A DNA stretch of 64,000 bases from Flavobacterium silvaticum (GCF_012911565.1 NZ_JAAMPU010000108.1:494145-558144); one strand, 5' to 3'. Counted from the first letter of the stretch, positions 24,991-33,704 are shown. Translations and numbers: made by a program. Notes: generated by a model not told the origin, from the sequence alone.

Positions 24991-26058
24991 TTAATTGTCC
25001 ATTGAATTGGCAAGACCAGTAATCCTTTTGATTTCCTGTTCTTTGTGTTTAGGAAATATAAGAAGAATGTCGTTGCGGTCAACTATGATGTAATCGTCAA
25101 GGCCGTCAATGACAATCAGCTTTTTAGCATCGCTCCTGATGATATTGTTTGTTGCATTTTCAAGAATGACCTTCGCATTGACCACTGCGTTGTTGCTGTC
25201 GTCTTTAGGAAGTTTATCATGCAGCGAACCCCAGGTTCCCAAATCATTCCAGTCGAAGGATGCGGGTAAGACAAAAACGTTGCGTGCCGGTTCCATCAGG
25301 GCATAATCTATTGATATTCCTTCTGCCTTTGCATAATTCTCATCTATGAATTTTTGTTCTTCAGGCGTATTGTAATAGGAATTTCCGGTTTCAAAAAGCG
25401 CCTTCATGGCCGGCTGGAATTTTTCAAAAGCTTCCAATACCGATGACACGCTCCAGATAAAAATACCTGCATTCCATACAAAGTTCCCGCTTTCAAGAAA
25501 TGCTTTTGCCGTTTCATAATCCGGTTTTTCACGAAATTGCTTCACGCGTTTCATATCGTCGGAATCGGATTTATCAAACTCAATGTATCCATAACCGGTA
25601 TTAGGAAATGTCGGGCGGATGCCAAGCGTAATCAATGAATCATGCATTTCCGCAAAAGCAAAACACTGCTCAAGGTCTTTCCCGAATGCATCTTCGTCTT
25701 CTATCCAGTGATCGCTCGGCGCCACAATCATCAAGGCATCCGGATTTTCCTTTCGGATTTTCAAAGATGCATATAAGATGCACGGAGCTGTGTTGCGCAT
25801 TGCAGGTTCAAGCAGGATATTTTTTTCAGATACCTTCGGAAGCTGATCGGCTACGATATCTTTATATCTTTCGTTGGTCAGGATAAGTATATTTTCTTCA
25901 GGAACAATCTGCGAAAGCCGCTCATATGTTTTCTGGATAAGCGTTTGACCGGCACCTAGCATATCGTGGAATTGCTTCGGAAACTCGGTTGTACTTACCG
26001 GCCAGAACCGAGAACCGACTCCGCCTGCCATCAAAACAGCGTAATAATTTTTATTCAT
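24991..26058 (-). CDS. Mannose-1-phosphate guanylyltransferase
   Basis: 355 residues. The N-terminal nucleotidyltransferase motif AVLMAGGVGSRFWPVSTTEF PKQF (GGxGxRxWPxS..PKQF) and the sugar-phosphate segments FVWNAGIFIWSVSSVLEAF and FDWNDLGTWGSLHDKL define the GDP-mannose pyrophosphorylase family. It makes GDP-mannose from GTP and mannose-1-phosphate, supplying mannose, fucose and related sugars for surface glycans and for the O-glycosylation found in Bacteroidota secreted proteins. The isomerase domain of the longer bifunctional ManC is absent. It follows the SprT-like gene by only 4 bases; that adjacency is common in Flavobacteria. Confidence 0.95.
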   Translation of the reverse strand: MNKNYYAVLMAGGVGSRFWPVSTTEFPKQFHDMLGAGQTLIQKTYERLSQIVPEENILILTNERYKDIVADQLPKVSEKNILLEPAMRNTAPCILYASLKIRKENPDALMIVAPSDHWIEDEDAFGKDLEQCFAFAEMHDSLITLGIRPTFPNTGYGYIEFDKSDSDDMKRVKQFREKPDYETAKAFLESGNFVWNAGIFIWSVSSVLEAFEKFQPAMKALFETGNSYYNTPEEQKFIDENYAKAEGISIDYALMEPARNVFVLPASFDWNDLGTWGSLHDKLPKDDSNNAVVNAKVILENATNNIIRSDAKKLIVIDGLDDYIIVDRNDILLIFPKHKEQEIKRITGLANSMDN

Positions 26059-26062
26059 GTGA

Positions 26063-26686
26063 TCAAATATGTTCGCCCCTGTTTACTTTTTGAGGAAGCG
26101 GCTCTACCTCGGCGTTCGGATTAAACAAAAACGTCCGGCCTGTTGCCGTTTCAACACACTCGTATCGTTTGACACGCAACGCACCTTTCTGAAAGATACG
26201 ATTCTGCCTGATTCGGAACAAGCTGCCATAAGGCAATTCAAACAAAAAAAGTTGGCCGTCCTTTTCATCGAACGATTTCAGGGCCAAAGCAAGACTCGCA
26301 TCGGTATCGCTACTGGCCGACGGATTCCGGAAATGACGCGCCAATAAAGGCAATAATTGGTTCGGGAAAATCTCAGGTCGTAAAAACGGAAGCATCAGTA
26401 ACCGGAACTCCTGTTTCCATTCCAACCCGTGCGGTTTTATCATACGCCCATGCTTTTCAAAAGCGACAAGATGTGCGATTTCATGGATCAGCGTAATCAT
26501 GAACCTGTATTTATTGAGGCTCGAATTTACGGTAATCTGGTGTTTTCCATCGACAGCTTTGCGGTAATCCCCATGACGTGTATGTCGTTCATTGACAATC
26601 TTGAGATGGACATTATTTTCGACGATCAGGTTAAAAACCGCCAATACTGCATGTTCCGGAAGATATTTCGCGAGTACGTCGTTCAT
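26063..26686 (-). CDS. SprT-like zinc metalloprotein
   Basis: 207 residues. The motif MITLIHEIAHLVAFEKHGR contains HEXXH (about residue 65) and is followed by MIKPHGLEWKQEF, where the His of PHGxEW is the usual third ligand of SprT-like proteins. The family is related to the DNA-protein crosslink protease SPRTN; the bacterial role is unsettled. The C-terminal zinc-ribbon-like part of longer relatives is replaced here by a basic region without a Cys quartet. The start overlaps the stop of the SDR gene (ATGA) and the stop lies 4 bases before manC, so the three genes are probably co-transcribed. Confidence 0.85.
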   Translation of the reverse strand: MNDVLAKYLPEHAVLAVFNLIVENNVHLKIVNERHTRHGDYRKAVDGKHQITVNSSLNKYRFMITLIHEIAHLVAFEKHGRMIKPHGLEWKQEFRLLMLPFLRPEIFPNQLLPLLARHFRNPSASSDTDASLALALKSFDEKDGQLFLFELPYGSLFRIRQNRIFQKGALRVKRYECVETATGRTFLFNPNAEVEPLPQKVNRGEHI

Positions 26687-27360
26687 GGTGTACTTGCCGA
26701 AACCTGAAGCACTTTTCCGTTGTAGAACTTTTGTGCGTTCAATGAAAAATCCATGATGTAATTTGCCATTTCCAATGCTGATACCGGTGCCTGATAACCC
26801 GGAAATGCTTCTGCCAGCATTTCTGTCTGAACCGCACCCAAAGCCAGTACGTTGAACGAAATTCCGGAGTCTTTATATTCTTCCGCCAACATTTCCGTTA
26901 GCGTTATCACAGCACCTTTGCTCGAACTGTAAGCCGCCAATCCAGGAAATTTCATACTTCCCTGAATACCGCCCATACTGCTAATTGTAACCATATGACT
27001 GCCTTTGACCATAAACGGAAGGCAAATCCGCGTCAGTTCGGCCACACCAAAAACATTGACTTTATAGACAGATTCAAAATCGGCATTCGTCAACTGTGAA
27101 AAGGGTTTTGTGATGAGTTGTCCGGCGTTGTGTATCAGGATGTCGATAGTTGTCGGATTCGTCTGCAGAAAATCAGCGAACGATTGCAATCCGTCATCGG
27201 CAGTCAAATCGACACTGAAAAAACTGATGTTGGCATGTGCATTCAAATCCGGATGTGGCTTTCGCGAAAGCGCAACTACTTTATGTCCGGAATTCGCAAA
27301 AGATAAGGCCAGCTGCAACCCAATGCCACGGCTTGTTCCGGTAATGACTACGGTTTTCAT
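26683..27360 (-). CDS. Short-chain dehydrogenase/reductase (SDR)
   Basis: 225 residues from ATG 27360. The cofactor loop is VVITGTSRGIGLQLAL, the structural motif DILIHNAG (for NNAG), the catalytic Ser lies in VTISSMGG and the Tyr-Lys pair in YSSSKGAVI. This is a complete classical SDR; the substrate cannot be assigned. It is the first gene of a minus-strand series SDR, SprT, manC, two adhesins. A near-consensus -7 element (TATATTTA on the minus strand, 27367-27374) lies so close to the ATG that the transcript may be nearly leaderless. Confidence 0.9.
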   Translation of the reverse strand: MKTVVITGTSRGIGLQLALSFANSGHKVVALSRKPHPDLNAHANISFFSVDLTADDGLQSFADFLQTNPTTIDILIHNAGQLITKPFSQLTNADFESVYKVNVFGVAELTRICLPFMVKGSHMVTISSMGGIQGSMKFPGLAAYSSSKGAVITLTEMLAEEYKDSGISFNVLALGAVQTEMLAEAFPGYQAPVSALEMANYIMDFSLNAQKFYNGKVLQVSASTP

Positions 27361-27580
27361 AGGTTGTAAATATAAAGAATGATGACAAAACGACTGTGAT
27401 TTAAACCCGATAATATCAAAAAGGCATATTGGGGCATAATTCCACAATCAAACGCTACAAAAGCCACACATTTCTTCAATTTCTAAAAGGCTCATTATAT
27501 ATCAAATATCTGAAAATGAATAAATTAACAAATAATAAATCAGTCAAAACCTTTCGGCACATTTTTGGAAAATGAAAATA

Positions 27581-27670
27581 TACAGGTCGATTAGTTTAGT
27601 TAAATTGAGTGAATGAAGACACGTTTTCTTCACATAAGGGAGATGTAGACAGCATCTCCTTTTTGTTTTT
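27581..27670 (+). ncRNA. Candidate small RNA or leader RNA ending in an intrinsic terminator
   Basis: A plus-strand terminator (arms GGAGATG/CATCTCC, 27639-27645 and 27653-27659, then TTTTTTG) stands where no plus-strand protein gene precedes it, so some plus transcript must begin between 27361 and about 27610. A second stem, GTGAA/TTCAC with partial extension (27608-27632), lies just before it. Two possible promoters are seen: a sigma54-like GGCAC element at 27554-27570 and TAGTTTAG at 27592-27599 (seven of eight matches to TAnnTTTG). The 5' end given here is the one the first would produce. The element may regulate, or be regulated by, the sigma54-type regulator downstream. Confidence 0.45.
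27639..27670 (+). terminator. Orphan intrinsic terminator before the response regulator gene
   Basis: The 7-bp stem GGAGATG/CATCTCC with a 7-base loop is followed by TTTTTTGTTTTTT. No annotated plus-strand gene lies upstream. Confidence 0.75.
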
Positions 27671-27706
27671 TATAACAATTGTAACATTTTGGGCGAATCA
27701 AAAAGC

Positions 27707-27714
27707 TAAATTTG
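27707..27714 (+). promoter_or_regulatory. Promoter -7 element of the sigma54-type response regulator
   Basis: TAAATTTG is a full match to TAnnTTTG, downstream of the orphan terminator and 24 bases before the ATG. A TTTG occurs 15 bases upstream of it, shorter than the usual spacing. Confidence 0.55.
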
Positions 27715-27738
27715 TAGCTATCACTCAAATCCCGGATT

Positions 27739-29085
27739 ATGCCCCCAAAAGTTCTGGTAATTGACGACGACGTTTCTTTCTGTCTGTTATTAAAAACATT
27801 TCTCGCCAAAAACGGCTATTCCGTCTCGACAGCATTTTCGGGTCAGGAAGCATTGCCTATGTTGCACGACGATTGGGCTGCGGTGATTACCGACATTCGT
27901 CTGCCCGACAGTTCCGGGATTGAAATCCTGAAGCAGATCCGAGAAAAGTCCCAAACCACACAAGTCATCCTGATTACGGGATATACCGATATCAAAGCCG
28001 CTGTAAAAGCGATGAAAGAAGGTGCTTTCGATTATGTCGGAAAACCGATAAACCCCGAAGAATTGCTCCATACGCTTCAACTGGCGCTAAAAAGCACTTC
28101 GGTTTCAACAGCAGAACCTTCAAAGAAACCGGATCCTTCCTCTGTCAAAACCAAACCAAATAATCATTTCGTAAGCGGGATTGACCAGGAATCAAGAAAG
28201 CTTCATGAAATGGCGCAATTGGTGGCACCGACGAATTTATCGGTATTGATTCAAGGCGACAGCGGAACCGGAAAAGAATACCTGGCACAATCCATTCACG
28301 AATCGAGTAAGCGCGCCTCACAACCTTTCATTGCCGTTGATTGTGGCGCCATTCCGAAAGAACTGGCATCGAGCGAATTTTTCGGACACGTAAAAGGCTC
28401 TTTCACCGGAGCACTATCAGATAAATCAGGGCATTTTGAAGCCGCTAATGGAGGAACATTGTTTTTGGATGAAGTAGGAAATTTAAGTTCCGAAGTGCAG
28501 GTACAATTGCTTCGCGCGCTCCAGGAACGAAAAGTCAAGCCAGTAGGAAGCAATCACGAAATAAAAGTCGACATCCGATTGGTCGCAGCTACGAACGAGG
28601 ATTTAGTCGAAGCTGTAAAACGAGGAGATTTTCGTGAAGATTTGTACCATCGACTCAATGAATTCTCGCTTGAAGTCCCACGGTTATCACAGCGCGGCTC
28701 GGACATCATGATATTTGCCAATCACTTTTTAGCCCATGCCAATCACGAACTCGACCGCAATGTGACGGTTTTTGATCCGGAAGTCGAATATATTTTCCTC
28801 AACTATGATTGGCCAGGGAATTTGCGTGAAATGAAGAACACAGTCAGAAGATCTGTTTTATTGGCACAATCTGAAACATTTACCGTGGATTTGCTTCCGG
28901 CACACATGGTTTCTTTTGAAAATGAAGCTTCGGAAGACGGCCTGTCCGTAAGACGTAATGAAGAAAGCACCATCCGGAAAGCATTGGATCAGGCTAATTT
29001 CAACAAAAGCAAGGCAGCCCGCATGCTTGAAATAGACCGGAAGACGTTGTACAACAAACTCAAACTGTACAATATTGACTGTTAA
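27739..29085 (+). CDS. Sigma54-dependent response regulator (NtrC/AtoC family)
   Basis: 448 residues. A receiver domain (phospho-acceptor Asp52 in VITDIRLPDSSG) is followed by an AAA+ domain with Walker A QGDSGTGKEYLAQSIH (about residue 175), the sigma54-contact loop GSFTGA in place of the common GAFTGA, and Walker B TLFLDEVGNL, then a Fis-type helix-turn-helix (SKAARMLEIDRKTLYNKLKL). When phosphorylated, such proteins remodel sigma54 RNA polymerase at GGCAC-type promoters. The hybrid kinase gene converges with it and overlaps its stop by four bases, making that protein its probable partner. A candidate small RNA lies directly upstream. Confidence 0.95.
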   Translation: MPPKVLVIDDDVSFCLLLKTFLAKNGYSVSTAFSGQEALPMLHDDWAAVITDIRLPDSSGIEILKQIREKSQTTQVILITGYTDIKAAVKAMKEGAFDYVGKPINPEELLHTLQLALKSTSVSTAEPSKKPDPSSVKTKPNNHFVSGIDQESRKLHEMAQLVAPTNLSVLIQGDSGTGKEYLAQSIHESSKRASQPFIAVDCGAIPKELASSEFFGHVKGSFTGALSDKSGHFEAANGGTLFLDEVGNLSSEVQVQLLRALQERKVKPVGSNHEIKVDIRLVAATNEDLVEAVKRGDFREDLYHRLNEFSLEVPRLSQRGSDIMIFANHFLAHANHELDRNVTVFDPEVEYIFLNYDWPGNLREMKNTVRRSVLLAQSETFTVDLLPAHMVSFENEASEDGLSVRRNEESTIRKALDQANFNKSKAARMLEIDRKTLYNKLKLYNIDC

Positions 29086-31496
29086 TCGAGTTCGACCAAA
29101 AGTCCTTCGAATAATGCTTCCATTTTTTTGCAGATTACCAGAACATAGCGCTTGAGTTGTGTTTTGTTCATCTCGATTTTCTTATGCTCCAAAGGCTCAA
29201 GGAGCTGCACGATTGAATTTGCTTCAAGTTGCTTGAGCATCGGGCTCATTTTGTGTGCAAGCGCCGACAATTTATTCAGGTCATAATATGACGCAGCTTC
29301 TGAAAGTTCATTACAATTCAAACGTGAACTTTCTACAAAGGTGTTGAGGATTATCCGCAGCGACTCTTTATCCTTTTGCGTAAAATGATTGAGCGTTTCC
29401 AGGCTATACAATACATCCGGATTATCTGCAACCGATACTTTAAGCGGAATATCCAAGCTTGTTTCGACTCCAAGCAAATCTCCTATCTGTTTGAGCAAAA
29501 CGGGTAAATCCAGCGGCTTCGGATGAACGGCCGTAAATCCTCTCGAGGTAAAATCTTCCACTGTCAAATCACGTTTTCCGGACAATGCCAGGACCGGTAT
29601 TTGTGAAAGGGCGGGATCTGAATTGGAACGCAATCTCCGGACGAGTTCAAAACCGTCTATATCGGGCATCTGAACATCTGTAATGACCAGATCGAAAAAT
29701 TCTTCCGATAATATTCCCGGCACATTCACGGCGTTGCTTTCCGTTCTGATTTCAACCGGATATTGCTGGAACAATTCACGCATCAATGTGAGCTGCATGG
29801 CATCATCGTCAACAACGAGTATCTTTTTGCCTCTAAGGGTCGGATATAAATTGCTCTTTTGGATGATTGGTTCCGATGTTTCCATGGCAACAGGTTCCTT
29901 AGGCAATGTAACCGTAAAAGTAGAACCTTTTCCTTCTTCACTTTCCAGTTTGATGCTTCCTCCCAAAAGTCCCAACATACGTTTTGCAATGGTAAGTCCC
30001 AGGCCTGTTCCGCCGAATTTTTTCTCTATTCCCGAATGCGCCTGGGTGAATTCTTTGAAAACTGATTGCTGGCTAGCTTTTGCGATTCCTATTCCCGTAT
30101 CGGCGACTGCAATTTCGAGCGTATTTTCATATGCTTTTGCCATGACGATAACCGATCCTTTCTGGGTGAATTTTATGGCATTCGATATCAGGTTGGTCAG
30201 GACTTGCTTGATGCGATAAGGATCCGATAAGAAGTAATTATCAATTTCATGGTCTATCTGCCAACGCAGGGCAATCTTTTTGTTCGTGGCATTGGGTTCA
30301 AGTGACAGGCAACAATTTTCAATAAGCTCCTTTAAGTTGAAGGGAACTTTCTGGATGCTGATGCGGTCGTTTTCCAGCTTTGAAAAATCGATAAGGTCAT
30401 TAACGAGACGCACGATGTATTCAGATGAATTCCTGATGTTGTCCGTGTATTGCAGTTGCTTTTTATCCAGATGTGTGCTTCGAAGCAAATCTGTAAATCC
30501 AATGACACTTCCCAAGGGCGTTTGTATGTCGTGGGTTACGGTCGCCAAAAGCATGGTCTTGCTTCGGAGTAAGTCTTCTTTTTCCAGATTCAGTATTTCG
30601 AGACGTTGTCTGTAACGCTGGCTGATACTGATGTCCCTTATTCCAAGCCAGACAATCAACACAAAAATAAAAAATGCAATGGCTCCAATCCAGGCGACCT
30701 TTTTAGTTGTTGCTGCGACAGTTTGTTTTGACCTGTCGATTTTGGCGTAGGATTCGGTGACGATGTCGTTTTGAAGTGAACCTACGATAACACGGATTTT
30801 ATCTGAAATCACGCGGCTTTCATCCTGCAGTTTCTGTTCCTTTAAAAAGAGATTGTATTTGACCCGGTTATCGCGAAGGATCAATTTGTTCAGCATTTTC
30901 TCAATTTCGGCCGTCAACCTTTCATTAGATACCGGAAGACGGCTCAATGAATCCTGCTGCCTTGGTGTAAGCACGCGATTGAGGAACTGACGCAGTTGGG
31001 TGTCATTTTTAAATGCGACAGGTTTTACGGTTTTGTTGAGTGAATCCTTGACCTTAGAGATTTTTCGAACGGCTTTGTTAAACGTATTATCTACGGTATA
31101 GGCTTTTCTGAAATCCATGATCTCGCGCATGCTTTCGCGTTTCGATGCGAGCAATTGCTGGATGGTATCGAGTTTTAAAAGTTGATTGCCATCTATTCCG
31201 GTTTTCAAACCTTCGAATTGCAACGTAACGCTATCGATCATTTTGTTATACGATGCAAATTCGGATTCGGAACTTTTGAGCAATGCATTACGCCCGACGG
31301 TTTCGGCAGCGTACAATCTGGTCACGGCATCTGATATATCGATGACCTTACGGCTTTCCTGACCGATGTTTTCATCAGGCACAGCTGTCTTTAAAATTTC
31401 AGTGTAAACAAACCACACAGCTAGTACTGCGGTGGCAAAAAGCAAAAGGTAACCGGTTACCACTTTGCCTGTAATGGCTTTAGGTTTATGAATCAT
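29082..31496 (-). CDS. Hybrid sensor histidine kinase with receiver and HPt domains
   Basis: 804 residues. Two membrane helices (about 13-33 and 267-287) enclose a helical periplasmic sensor of about 230 residues. They are followed by a HisKA domain (phospho-His in TVTHDIQTPLGSVIGF, about residue 320), a HATPase with GTGLGLTIAKRM, a receiver (Asp in LVITDVQMPDIDGFEL) and a C-terminal HPt domain (ALAHKMSPMLKQLEAN, about residue 750). This is a full internal His-Asp-His relay that can hand phosphate to a separate response regulator, most likely the sigma54-type protein encoded convergently. The sensor resembles no ligand-binding family I can name. Confidence 0.94.
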   Translation of the reverse strand: MIHKPKAITGKVVTGYLLLFATAVLAVWFVYTEILKTAVPDENIGQESRKVIDISDAVTRLYAAETVGRNALLKSSESEFASYNKMIDSVTLQFEGLKTGIDGNQLLKLDTIQQLLASKRESMREIMDFRKAYTVDNTFNKAVRKISKVKDSLNKTVKPVAFKNDTQLRQFLNRVLTPRQQDSLSRLPVSNERLTAEIEKMLNKLILRDNRVKYNLFLKEQKLQDESRVISDKIRVIVGSLQNDIVTESYAKIDRSKQTVAATTKKVAWIGAIAFFIFVLIVWLGIRDISISQRYRQRLEILNLEKEDLLRSKTMLLATVTHDIQTPLGSVIGFTDLLRSTHLDKKQLQYTDNIRNSSEYIVRLVNDLIDFSKLENDRISIQKVPFNLKELIENCCLSLEPNATNKKIALRWQIDHEIDNYFLSDPYRIKQVLTNLISNAIKFTQKGSVIVMAKAYENTLEIAVADTGIGIAKASQQSVFKEFTQAHSGIEKKFGGTGLGLTIAKRMLGLLGGSIKLESEEGKGSTFTVTLPKEPVAMETSEPIIQKSNLYPTLRGKKILVVDDDAMQLTLMRELFQQYPVEIRTESNAVNVPGILSEEFFDLVITDVQMPDIDGFELVRRLRSNSDPALSQIPVLALSGKRDLTVEDFTSRGFTAVHPKPLDLPVLLKQIGDLLGVETSLDIPLKVSVADNPDVLYSLETLNHFTQKDKESLRIILNTFVESSRLNCNELSEAASYYDLNKLSALAHKMSPMLKQLEANSIVQLLEPLEHKKIEMNKTQLKRYVLVICKKMEALFEGLLVELD

Positions 31497-31524
31497 GATT
31501 TTAGGGGCTTAAAATCTTGCTTAC

Positions 31525-31532
31525 TAAAGATA
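31525..31532 (-). promoter_or_regulatory. Possible -7 element of the hybrid kinase gene
   Basis: The minus strand reads TATCTTTA, seven of eight matches to TAnnTTTG, 28 bases before the ATG at 31496. Confidence 0.35.
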
Positions 31533-31550
31533 AAAATTGTTTTGTATAAA

Positions 31551-31573
31551 AAAACCCGGATGAACCGGGTTTT
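31551..31573 (-). terminator. Terminator of the DUF4397-like lipoprotein gene
   Basis: 9-bp arms AAAACCCGG/CCGGGTTTT (31551-31559 and 31565-31573), followed by a T-rich run on the minus strand; it is symmetrical enough to act in both directions. Confidence 0.75.
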
Positions 31574-31647
31574 TAGGAATTTATTAAGAGATAGTTATAT
31601 TCTTTGTAGTTATTTGGGATTTATTCCTACAATTACAACTACCTGAA

Positions 31648-32340
31648 TCAGTAATTTCTGATGGTTTCCGCCGAAAATGTATCATTACTTGCGGCAGGGG
31701 GATAAACATAGCCTTTGGTGTAAATAGTGTAGATTCTTCCGACTTCAAGATTTCCATTGGTCATGGTATATAAGGTCTGCTCTGAACCGGCAAGTTTGAA
31801 AACGTAATTTTCAAGTGCGTCTACTTCTACGTCCATGTAGTCACTTGAGCCTTTAAAAGGAAGTGTCGCAATGGTTTGGGAATTTTTGTAAATCATTATT
31901 TCCGGGGCATCGGCAGTTAAATTAATAAAACGTACGCGAGCCTTGTTTGTAGCAGGATATTCCAAAGAATCCTGAAAAGTCACCAACTCTATTTCTTCAA
32001 ACCGGTTCACTGCAAATGTACTGAAAACCTGCCCTACCGTAAGTGTCAAGGTATCGGTGGCCAGCACTTCGCCTGTCTCATCTTTTATTTTAAGAACGCG
32101 CTCACCAGGGCTGAATGAGTAATAACCTTCTGCATCTGTGTAATTGAGACCATTCACATTTACCGCGTTGTCATCGGCAAAAAAATAAAGATCCCCTGAA
32201 TCAGGGCTCGCATTGGCTACAACTCCATAAGCGACTTGGGGCGGTTCGTACGTGTAATCTCCGCTATCGGTAGAACAAGAAGCCATCGACATAGTAACAG
32301 CAGCAAAAGCAAGGCATCTGGTTAAATTTGGAAACTTCAT
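31648..32340 (-). CDS. DUF4397-like lipoprotein
   Basis: 230 residues from ATG 32340. The signal peptide ends in a lipobox (AAVTMSMASCSTDSGDYTYE), so the mature protein should be lipid-anchored. The body contains RVRFINLTADAPEIMIYKN and TIATLPFKGSSDYMDVE, the pattern of DUF4397 domains of secreted Bacteroidota proteins, whose role is unknown. Neighbours give no hint: it lies between a sensor kinase and an acyl-CoA dehydrogenase with a terminator on each side, so it is monocistronic. No clear promoter was found. Confidence 0.75.
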   Translation of the reverse strand: MKFPNLTRCLAFAAVTMSMASCSTDSGDYTYEPPQVAYGVVANASPDSGDLYFFADDNAVNVNGLNYTDAEGYYSFSPGERVLKIKDETGEVLATDTLTLTVGQVFSTFAVNRFEEIELVTFQDSLEYPATNKARVRFINLTADAPEIMIYKNSQTIATLPFKGSSDYMDVEVDALENYVFKLAGSEQTLYTMTNGNLEVGRIYTIYTKGYVYPPAASNDTFSAETIRNY

Positions 32341-32420
32341 AATAGTAATTGAATTTAATTTAAGTATAGTTTGCCCCAAGATTGGAAAAACCCACAAGGG
32401 TTGCGGCATTCCGTCACAAA

Positions 32421-32455
32421 AAAAACAAAAAAAACAAAGCCGCTGTTATCGCGGC
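32421..32455 (-). terminator. Terminator of the acyl-CoA dehydrogenase gene
   Basis: 5-bp GC arms GCCGC/GCGGC (32439-32443 and 32451-32455) are followed on the minus strand by a long T-rich run (32421-32438). Confidence 0.75.
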
Positions 32456-32469
32456 CCTTGTAATTTTCT

Positions 32470-33612
32470 CTATTTGCTGAGTATGCTTCTGGAAATCACT
32501 ATTTTTTGTATCTCAGACGTGCCTTCATAGATTTGGGTAATTTTTGCATCCCGCATCAATCTCTCCACATGATATTCCTTGACGTATCCGTTTCCGCCGT
32601 GAATCTGGACGGCTTCAATCGTCGTATCCATGGCAACCTGTGAAGCGTAGAGTTTAGCCATTGCACCACTAAGATCATAATTTTTATGCTGATCCTTGTC
32701 CCAGGCAGCTTTCATGCATAAATGTCTCGCAGCTTCGATTTCAACTGCCATATCGGCTAATTTGAAAGCGATGGCCTGATGGCTTGAAATTTCCTTTCCG
32801 AAAGCTTTGCGCTCTTTGGAATATTTCAGAGCCAGTTCATAAGCTCCGGAAGCGATTCCCAAAGCCTGGGATGCAATTCCGATACGTCCGCCTGCCAAAG
32901 TCTTCATGGCAAACGTAAACCCGAATCCATCTTCGCCAATCCGGTTCTCTTTTGGAACTTTTACATCAGTGAACATCAGCGAATGCGTATCAGATCCGCG
33001 GATGCCGAGTTTTTGTTCCTTTGGGCCGATTTCAAAACCAGGCATTCCTTTTTCAACTATTATAGCATTGATACCTTTATGTTTTTTATCAACGTCGGTT
33101 TGCGCGATCACGATATATACCGATGCCGTACTTCCATTCGTGATCCAGTTCTTGGTTCCGTTGAGCAAATAATGATCACCCATGTCGATTGCCGTAGTGC
33201 GCTGGGAAGTTGCATCACTTCCGGCTTCCGGTTCCGAAAGGCAAAAGGCACCTATTTCCTGGCCAGTCGCCAATTTAGGCAGGTATTTTTGTTTTTGCTC
33301 TTCAGATCCGAACGTCTGCAAACCCCAGCAAACAAGCGAATTGTTCACCGACATGACCACAGAAGCAGAGGCATCGATCTTGGAAATTTCTTCCATAGCC
33401 AACACATACGAAATCGTATCGAGTCCGCTGCCACCGTATTTCGGGTCGACCATCATTCCCAAAAAGCCGAGTTCACCCATTTTACGGATTTGTTCGGTTG
33501 GGAATTGTTGCTTTTCATCGCGTTCGATTACGCCCGGGAGCAATTCGGCCTGTGCAAAATCACGCGCAGCCTGTTGAATCATCAAATGTTCTTCAGAAAG
33601 ATTGAAATTCAT
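32470..33612 (-). CDS. Acyl-CoA dehydrogenase
   Basis: 380 residues, the normal length. The FAD-binding segment FCLSEPEAGSDATSQRTTA, the dehydrogenase signature and the catalytic Glu in QIYEGTSEIQKIVISRSIL identify a short/medium-chain type enzyme. It introduces the alpha-beta double bond of acyl-CoA in fatty acid or branched-chain amino acid breakdown and passes electrons to ETF. The exact chain length cannot be read from the sequence. It has its own promoter (TATCTTTG with TTG 21 bases upstream) and a terminator, so it is probably monocistronic, and it diverges from anmK over about 100 bases. Confidence 0.96.
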   Translation of the reverse strand: MNFNLSEEHLMIQQAARDFAQAELLPGVIERDEKQQFPTEQIRKMGELGFLGMMVDPKYGGSGLDTISYVLAMEEISKIDASASVVMSVNNSLVCWGLQTFGSEEQKQKYLPKLATGQEIGAFCLSEPEAGSDATSQRTTAIDMGDHYLLNGTKNWITNGSTASVYIVIAQTDVDKKHKGINAIIVEKGMPGFEIGPKEQKLGIRGSDTHSLMFTDVKVPKENRIGEDGFGFTFAMKTLAGGRIGIASQALGIASGAYELALKYSKERKAFGKEISSHQAIAFKLADMAVEIEAARHLCMKAAWDKDQHKNYDLSGAMAKLYASQVAMDTTIEAVQIHGGNGYVKEYHVERLMRDAKITQIYEGTSEIQKIVISRSILSK

Positions 33613-33654
33613 AACAAGTGGAAAGAAAAATTAATGTTTGTGTAAAAATATGCC

Positions 33655-33686
33655 CAAAGATAAATTTTTTGTTGGGAAATTCTCAA
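33655..33686 (-). promoter_or_regulatory. Promoter of the acyl-CoA dehydrogenase gene
   Basis: The minus strand has TTG (33684-33686), 21 bases, then TATCTTTG (33655-33662), a full -7 match. The leader would be about 40 bases. It lies back-to-back with the anmK promoter. Confidence 0.65.
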
Positions 33687-33696
33687 TATTGATTTG

Positions 33697-33704
33697 TAAT
33701 TTTG
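33697..33704 (+). promoter_or_regulatory. Promoter -7 element of anmK
   Basis: TAATTTTG is a full match to TAnnTTTG, with TTG 22 bases upstream (33672-33674). The ATG at 33711 follows after 6 bases, so the transcript is almost leaderless. Confidence 0.65.

Larger units (their letters stand above)
27361..27738. other. 378-base gene-poor region between divergent SDR and response regulator genes
   Basis: The stretch is AT-rich and holds no protein gene of normal size. On the plus strand it contains two very short overlapping reading frames (27516-27575, 27572-27616), a GGCAC-based sigma54-like motif (27554-27570), two stem-loops (27608-27632 and 27639-27659), a terminator T run, and then the promoter of the response regulator (27707-27714). 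See the separate ncRNA entry. Confidence 0.7.
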
